Source of the DNA: Planctomycetota bacterium
Lineage (GTDB): Bacteria > Planctomycetota > Phycisphaerae > Phycisphaerales > SM1A02
Length of the DNA: 64,000 nt
NCBI GenBank assembly: GCA_016873115.1
Contig: VGYB01000002.1
Location: forward strand, 1 to 64,000
Direction of reading: 5' to 3'
Shown here: in pieces, positions 59,598 through 64,000 of the stretch
How the letters are laid out: every line of letters begins with the position of its first letter
How positions within the stretch are numbered: position 1 is the stretch's first letter
Position numbers and translations under genes: made by a program
The notes under the pieces: model-generated
The model's input: the letters and a program-made list of their open reading frames with translations, nothing else
Told to the model about the DNA's origin: nothing
Database searches by the model: none

Positions 59598-60395
59598 ATG
59601 CAGCGCATCACGCAACGCCTTCAGCGGGATCGAGCGGCCAGCCAGGGCAGCCTGATGCCGTTCGTAACGGCCGGCTCCCCGTCCATCGAGGCCACCGTGG
59701 CCACGATCGTGGCCCTTGATGGGCTTGGGGTAGCCGCCATCGAGGTCGGCTTTCCCTTCAGCGATCCCATCGCTGACGGTCCGGTCATCGCCGCCAGCAT
59801 GGATCGGGCGCTTCGGTCGGGGACGACCGTTGGGAGCACCATGCAGGCCATCGGGAGGATTCGACCCAGCGTGGGCTGCGGACTCATCGCCATGGTGTCG
59901 ATGAGCATCGTCCACCGCCACGGCGGAACTGAGTTCGTGCGGCACGCCCACGACGCGGGGTTCGACGCGCTGATCGTCCCGGACATGGATGTCGACGCAG
60001 CCGATCAGCTGCTTCACGAGGTGGATCGGCTGGGCATGGGCCTTGCACTGCTGGTGGCACCGACCTCGACGCCTGAGCGGATTCGGGCCATCACGGGTCG
60101 CTGCCGAGGCTTTGTCTACGCGCTGGCGCGTGCGGGGCTGACGGGGGCCAGCGACGCGCCGCCCGATGTCGCTGGTACGGTGGCCGCGCTCCGAGCGGCG
60201 ACGGACCTACCCATTGCAGTGGGCTTCGGCATCTCCACGGCCGAGCATGTGCGCCTGGTGACCCGTCATGCGGAGGCCGCCATTGTGGGCAGCGCCCTGG
60301 TTCGGGCCATGGATGGTGACGCCGCCACAGCGCATGAGCGGGCACGCGCCTTCATCCATCCCATGATGGCAGCGTGCCGGTCGGTGCGGGACTGA
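59598..60395 (+). CDS. trpA: tryptophan synthase alpha subunit
   Basis: A 265-residue TIM-barrel enzyme that cleaves indole-3-glycerol phosphate. AIEVGFPFSDPIADGPVI holds both catalytic acidic residues (Glu of IEVGFP, Asp of FSDP), and SLMPFVTAGSPS, YALARAGLTG and VGFGIST are the expected loops. It stands alone: no trpB or other trp gene is in the window. The start is leaderless-like, right after a tRNA. Confidence 0.95.
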   Translation: MQRITQRLQRDRAASQGSLMPFVTAGSPSIEATVATIVALDGLGVAAIEVGFPFSDPIADGPVIAASMDRALRSGTTVGSTMQAIGRIRPSVGCGLIAMVSMSIVHRHGGTEFVRHAHDAGFDALIVPDMDVDAADQLLHEVDRLGMGLALLVAPTSTPERIRAITGRCRGFVYALARAGLTGASDAPPDVAGTVAALRAATDLPIAVGFGISTAEHVRLVTRHAEAAIVGSALVRAMDGDAATAHERARAFIHPMMAACRSVRD

Positions 60396-60481
60396 TCGTT
60401 CGGCTCGGGCAGGCTGCCGCTCGCCACTCGCCCTTGGGGTCGTGCAGCGTCGGCCGGGGCGTCGCCAGTCGTCGACGATGC

Positions 60482-61114
60482 TCAGTAACGACGCATGACG
60501 CCGATCACGATGCCCTGCACCTGGCACTCGTCGACGATGATCGGCTCGAACTCAGGATTGGCAGGCTGGAGCCGGATGCGACCATCCCGCTCGCGGAAGA
60601 AGGTCTTGAGCGTGGTCTCGCCGTTGGGAAGCAGGGCAACCACCCGATCGCCGTTGCGCGCCGTCGAACGGCGCTCGACGATCACATAGTCGCCGTCGAG
60701 GATGCTTTCGTCCTTCATGCTCATGCCTTCGACCTGCAGGGCGAACATCTCATTGTGCCGGCCGCGCGCCGGCCCGAAGACCTGGCCAAGACTGAGGGTC
60801 TCATCCTGTTCGAACTTCTCGACCGGGTGACCCGCGGCGATGCGCCCGAGCAGCGGGAGGGTCAACGCATCAGTGGAAGGAGCGCTGCGAATCGATGGCA
60901 AACCATCATCGACCGTCAGGGCCAAAGAGCGCGCCTTGTTCGGATTGCGGGAAAGCACGCCCTTCTCCACGAGTGCCTGCACATGCTCGAACACCGTGAC
61001 CTTGCTGACGCCGAGCTCGTCGGCCAACTCCTGCATCGTTGGGGAATAGCCCCGGTCGTTCCGCCATTGTCGGACCAGTTCGTAGATGCGCAGTTGCTTG
61101 GGAGTGAGGTTCAT
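60482..61114 (-). CDS. lexA: LexA repressor
   Basis: A 210-residue SOS repressor. The N-terminal winged helix has LTPKQLRIYELVRQW and GYSPTMQELADELGVSKVTV. The self-cleavage Ala-Gly lies in IAAGHPVE; the catalytic Ser is in EGMSMKDESI and the Lys in NGETTLKTFF. ATG 61114 has AGGAA upstream and is chosen over ATG 61132. The region before it encodes an unknown protein in another frame, under a LexA-type operator, so lexA is probably autoregulated in that operon. Confidence 0.94.
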   Translation of the reverse strand: MNLTPKQLRIYELVRQWRNDRGYSPTMQELADELGVSKVTVFEHVQALVEKGVLSRNPNKARSLALTVDDGLPSIRSAPSTDALTLPLLGRIAAGHPVEKFEQDETLSLGQVFGPARGRHNEMFALQVEGMSMKDESILDGDYVIVERRSTARNGDRVVALLPNGETTLKTFFRERDGRIRLQPANPEFEPIIVDECQVQGIVIGVMRRY

Positions 61115-61565
61115 GGTGGGTTCCTGGGGCATGCGTTCGAGTGGAGATGAGGACGGGAATCGATCGGAGTGGGAGTTCGATGCGCGTGAGGCCGAGAAGT
61201 TCGTCGAGCCAGTCGAGGGGCTGGAGCGCCACACGCAGGGCGCCGCGCCAGCCACGCAGCGGACCGGGCGCGGCGTCGATGTTGGGGGTGGGTGCCGGGG
61301 CACCAAAGATGGCGTTGACCACGGCTGCGCCGCGACGAAGTCCAAGGCCCACGCAGGGTTCATCGAGCAGCGACGGTTGCTCGACCGACTCGGCTGCCTG
61401 CGCGAGTGGAGCCCGACGGTGGCTGATGACGGCAAGGCCATCATCTTGCTCGACCACATAGCGCGTGAAGTCCCCTCCAGGGCCCAGCTGCACCAGGGGT
61501 GCGGTTGCGCGACTGCGCATGGCCTGAACTTCGTCGGGGGTGAGGATGGTCATGGAGGAGTGCAT
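60906..61565 (-). CDS. unknown protein of the lexA operon (3' end uncertain)
   Basis: An open frame of 219 residues; the first about 145 look truly coding (TILTPDEVQAMRSRATAP, RVALQPLDWLDELLGLTRI), while the last about 70 lie out of frame inside lexA. A frameshift near the end would let it stop at the TGA overlapping the lexA ATG, the usual coupling here. No family is recognised. AAAGGGA lies about eight bases before ATG 61565 and a perfect LexA-type palindrome lies just upstream, so it should be SOS-induced. It could be a division inhibitor or mutagenesis factor, by position only. Confidence 0.55.
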   Translation of the reverse strand: MHSSMTILTPDEVQAMRSRATAPLVQLGPGGDFTRYVVEQDDGLAVISHRRAPLAQAAESVEQPSLLDEPCVGLGLRRGAAVVNAIFGAPAPTPNIDAAPGPLRGWRGALRVALQPLDWLDELLGLTRIELPLRSIPVLISTRTHAPGTHHEPHSQATAHLRTGPTMAERPGLFPNDAGVGRRARRQQGHGVRACAGTRGEGRAFPQSEQGALFGPDGR

Positions 61566-61585
61566 CGGCCAGGTCCCTTTGAGGA

Positions 61586-61603
61586 CCCGAACTTTTGTTC
61601 GGG
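61586..61603. promoter_or_regulatory. LexA-type operator (SOS box)
   Basis: CCCGAACTTTTGTTCGGG is an 18-base palindrome around a TTTT centre and fits the Gram-positive-type LexA site CGAAC-N4-GTTCG. TACCAT (61606-61611, minus) upstream of it is a plausible -10, placing the operator over the transcription start of the unknown gene and lexA. Confidence 0.8.
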
Positions 61604-61665
61604 ATATGGTAGGGAACGATCTCGCCCCCGGGGTGTGACAGGCCTTGCGGTAGGTTTCCCGCTGT

Positions 61666-62850
61666 ATGGGTCACACCACCCCAGTTCCACCCACGCCGCT
61701 TCCCGGAAGTGACAGGGGGTGGCTTTGGGACCCCTCGGTCGTCCTTCTGAACCACGGGTCGTTCGGCAGCCTTCCCCTGGCGGTCGCGGAGGCCGCTGAG
61801 CGGCATCGGCGCTACATCGAGGCCCAACCCATTGCGAGGCTGGGTCGGGGCGTGGCGGACCTCCTGAGGGCCCCCAAGGAGGCGCTGGCGCGCCTGCTCG
61901 GTGCACCGCCTGACCGGATTGGCCTCATGGAGAACGCGACGGCGGGCATCGCCGCGGTCCTGCGGAACATCGCGTGGCAACCCGGCGACGAAGTCGTGAC
62001 GACCAGCCATGTCTACGGGGCGGTCCGGCAAGCCCTCTTGCGGGAGCGCGATCTGCATGGCGTCGTGATTCATGAAGTTCCCCTTCCGCTTCCCGTCCCG
62101 TCCGGGGCGGACCTCGTCGAGCGCGTGACCACGGCATTGTCCACGCGCACACGCCTCGTCCTGGTCGATCATGTGACGAGCCCCACCGCACTGGTCGTCC
62201 CGGTCAAGGCGATCGTCAAGGCGTGCCACGCCCGAGGCATCGCCGTCATGATCGACGGCGCGCATGCACCGGGGATGGTGCCGCTTGAACTCGATGCGTT
62301 GGGCGCCGATTGGTACACCGGCAACCTCCACAAGTGGGCGTACGCACCGAAGGGCTGTGCGTTCCTTCATGCCTCCGCCGAGCGGGCGAGCCAGACGCAT
62401 CCGGCCTCGATCAGCCACCACTACGGCGCGGGCATGGACCTCGAGTTCGGCTGGCAGGGGACCCGCGATGTGGGTGCGTGGATGGCGATCACCGATGCCA
62501 TCGCGTGGATGGACGCCTTCGGCGATGGCGTCGTGATGGACCACAACAGGCGGCTCGCTGCGTGGGCGCACCAACTCATGGTTGACTCGGGATTCTTCGA
62601 GCCCATCTCGCCGGCCGATGGATCGATGCGCGGCTCCATGGCCTCGTGCAGGCTCGGTGCTCGCTGGCGCACACGATTCGATTCGGTCGACGCGCTGCAG
62701 GCCGCCATCCTCTCGTCCGGCTCGGTCGAAGTACCGTGCATGGAGTTGCACGGCGACTGGCTGCTGCGGGTCAGCGCCGCTCCGCACAACCGCCCGTGGC
62801 AGTACGAACGACTGGTCGACACGATGCGTGCGCTCGACCGGGCCTCGTGA
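61666..62850 (+). CDS. class V aminotransferase (isopenicillin-N-epimerase-like)
   Basis: A 394-residue PLP enzyme. LLNHGSFGSLP and ENATAGIAAVLRN form the N-terminal and PLP contacts, VMIDGAHAPGMVPLEL supplies the Asp and His, and TGNLHKWAYAPKG has the Schiff-base Lys. These fit the isopenicillin-N-epimerase/CefD-like branch of class V. The substrate is unknown. TAGGTT lies about nine bases before the ATG. It is divergent from the SOS operon across 100 bases, so the LexA box could affect it too. Confidence 0.87.
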   Translation: MGHTTPVPPTPLPGSDRGWLWDPSVVLLNHGSFGSLPLAVAEAAERHRRYIEAQPIARLGRGVADLLRAPKEALARLLGAPPDRIGLMENATAGIAAVLRNIAWQPGDEVVTTSHVYGAVRQALLRERDLHGVVIHEVPLPLPVPSGADLVERVTTALSTRTRLVLVDHVTSPTALVVPVKAIVKACHARGIAVMIDGAHAPGMVPLELDALGADWYTGNLHKWAYAPKGCAFLHASAERASQTHPASISHHYGAGMDLEFGWQGTRDVGAWMAITDAIAWMDAFGDGVVMDHNRRLAAWAHQLMVDSGFFEPISPADGSMRGSMASCRLGARWRTRFDSVDALQAAILSSGSVEVPCMELHGDWLLRVSAAPHNRPWQYERLVDTMRALDRAS

Positions 62851-62880
62851 GCGCTGCTCGCGCCATCACGCCCTTGGGGA

Positions 62881-63849
62881 TCACTTGGGTTCGCGGGCGG
62901 GATCCGACTCGGCTGCGCGTGCGGCCAGGATCGGGCGGTAGGTGTCGTTGTACCAACCCACCCATGCGTTCAGATCCCAGCCAAGGTGTGCGGTGCTCTG
63001 GCCGGAGTCGAGCGTGGCCAGAGCCATGAGCGACTGGTGCACGCCAGGACGATAGGTCGTCGCTACGGCAGCTGCATCGTCGATCGCCATGACGACGCCT
63101 TCATAAATCTGACCGATCACGGGCTGGAAGCCTGCCGAGGAGTTCCCGGTGATCGGTATGAGATTGGCCACGTAACTGCGTTGCGTGCCGATCGCAATCC
63201 ACGCCAGATCGGACTGGTCCCGGACCGGATCCTGTGCAAACTGCGCCGCGATGAGCAGGGGAATCGCCTTGACGGCGTTGATCTGCCCGGCGAGCAGGCC
63301 GGCTTGGTTCACGACCATGTGGTTGGGGCTCCGCAGCGCTCCCTCCAGGACCGACAGGGCAGCACCCGATGCGGGCTGTTCGATGCGCACCGCTGCCTCA
63401 TTGCGGATGGCCGCGTCTGGGTCATGGATCGCGATCCAGGTCAGTCCAGCCTGCCCGGATGCACCAAGCAAGGCAAGATGCTCGAGGACCTGCAACTTGA
63501 TCGGTCCCTCGGCGCCTCGGCTGGCGTGGTAGATCGCCCACTGTCCTTCGGGCGCCGTGAAGGTCCGCAGCATGCGCAGGCCTTCTTCGCGAAGAGCAGG
63601 CTTCGGCGAGGACAGCCGCTGGATCGCCTTGCGGGCCTCCGCATCGCTCACCCCGGGTGGACTCGGGACATCCTTGTCGGTTGCCTTGGCAGGATGCAGC
63701 GTGGTGAAGAGGCTCGAATCCCCATCCGGCACGCAGGCGGGGATCGGCTTGTTCTGCTCAAGGCGCGGCGGCACCGCTTCGCTGGACGGTGTGGTCACAG
63801 CGGGGGGATCGAGCGTCAGGCCGAGCGCAAGCGCCAGCATCGGGAGCAT
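62881..63849 (-). CDS. exported HEAT-repeat protein
   Basis: A 322-residue protein with a short signal peptide (LPMLALALGLTLD) and HEAT-like helical repeats through about 60-200 (ALREEGLRMLRTF, LQVLEHLALLGASGQAGL, AAVRIEQPASGAALSVLEGALRS). The C-terminal third is not recognisable. The repeats suggest protein binding in the envelope. TAGGGT lies six bases before the ATG (63856-63861), a leaderless-type start. Confidence 0.65.
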   Translation of the reverse strand: MLPMLALALGLTLDPPAVTTPSSEAVPPRLEQNKPIPACVPDGDSSLFTTLHPAKATDKDVPSPPGVSDAEARKAIQRLSSPKPALREEGLRMLRTFTAPEGQWAIYHASRGAEGPIKLQVLEHLALLGASGQAGLTWIAIHDPDAAIRNEAAVRIEQPASGAALSVLEGALRSPNHMVVNQAGLLAGQINAVKAIPLLIAAQFAQDPVRDQSDLAWIAIGTQRSYVANLIPITGNSSAGFQPVIGQIYEGVVMAIDDAAAVATTYRPGVHQSLMALATLDSGQSTAHLGWDLNAWVGWYNDTYRPILAARAAESDPAREPK

Positions 63850-63855
63850 TCGTGC

Positions 63856-63865
63856 ACCCTACCAT
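63856..63865. promoter_or_regulatory. divergent -10 elements
   Basis: TAGGGT on minus (63856-63861) is six bases from the ATG of the HEAT gene, and TACCAT on plus (63860-63865) is ten bases from the globin ATG. They share two bases. Confidence 0.45.
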
Positions 63866-63875
63866 CGTGTTGACC

Positions 63876-64000
63876 ATGAACGATGCACCGAACGGAGGAA
63901 CCCGCGAAGGAACCCTCTACGACCGACTTGGGCCGGAACCGTTCTGGGCGATCGCCCGCGCGTTCTACGCGCGCATCGAACGCCACCCTCGATTGCGGCC
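63876..64000 (+). CDS. truncated haemoglobin (5' part, cut by the window end)
   Basis: The first 41 codons of a globin. LYDRLGPEPFWAIARAFYARI fits the N-terminal helices of group II truncated haemoglobins (usual length about 125-135 aa). A 14-residue polar extension precedes this. The frame is open to the last base. The haem-binding His is beyond the window, so the call rests on the N-terminal pattern. Confidence 0.7.
   Translation, partial: MNDAPNGGTREGTLYDRLGPEPFWAIARAFYARIERHPRLR

Overview
This 64 kb window is a chromosome segment from a GC-rich bacterium, most likely a planctomycete of the class Phycisphaerae (inference; no rRNA is present to settle it). The signs are a small basic protein of the kind found in Verrucomicrobia, Chlamydiae and Planctomycetes (6368-6625), an unusually long SecA with a C-terminal SEC-C zinc motif, a pseudopilin-type protein, many secreted proteins with HEAT or LolA-like modules, a MotA/TolQ singleton, and a GlmU-like NTP_transf_4 protein next to mreBCD. 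Genes are packed tightly, with many 4-base ATGA/GTGA overlaps. I see no insertion sequence, prophage, CRISPR array or integron: this is an ordinary housekeeping region with several unusual architectures.

Layout. 0.2-5.7 kb: tRNA-Gly, a Pmp3-type membrane peptide, a recX/TPR/rhodanese operon, a lipoprotein, nth with a membrane protein, a TIM-barrel protein and acpS. 5.7-13.4 kb: a membrane-anchored protein, the small basic protein, a class I aminotransferase, a secreted metallophosphoesterase and the coupled minus-strand operon pyrF, iron-type substrate-binding protein, DUF971, thioesterase. 13.4-20.9 kb: cinA, folK, a TlpA-type thioredoxin with a neighbouring paralogue that lacks the thioredoxin, a 985-aa FAD/Fe-S oxidoreductase and a response regulator. 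21-27.5 kb: a POT peptide transporter with a clear intrinsic terminator, then GGPP synthase, dxs, an amidohydrolase-like protein and a lipoprotein. 27.5-31 kb: a coupled operon of MotA/TolQ/ExbB channel, TraB/GumN protein and FHA-GAF-PP2C phosphatase. 31-41 kb: pseudopilin, ispG, an MFS nucleoside-type symporter, topA, miaA, pgk and a second TlpA-type protein. 41-54 kb: rpe, accD, a fused apolipoprotein N-acyltransferase/HEAT lipoprotein, a coiled-coil protein, a 48-aa membrane peptide, mreB, mreC, mreD, a sugar-nucleotidyltransferase-like protein, polA, tRNA-Asp and tRNA-Lys. 54-64 kb: secA, a membrane/peroxiredoxin-like fusion, a CAU tRNA, trpA, an SOS-type operon ending in lexA, a class V aminotransferase, a HEAT protein and the start of a truncated haemoglobin.

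Two themes run through the window. First, about fifteen genes on both strands have a TANNNT hexamer exactly 6 (occasionally 7) bases before the start codon, with no Shine-Dalgarno sequence. This is the geometry expected of leaderless transcripts, and it coexists with genes that have a normal GGAGG site. Second, several gene groups point to cell-envelope biology: Lnt joined to a lipoprotein-like domain, coiled-coil plus mreBCD, secA, isoprenoid synthesis (dxs, GGPPS, ispG), and many lipoproteins.

Functions come from recognisable motifs read by eye. No database search was possible, so family assignments without named motifs should be read as provisional.
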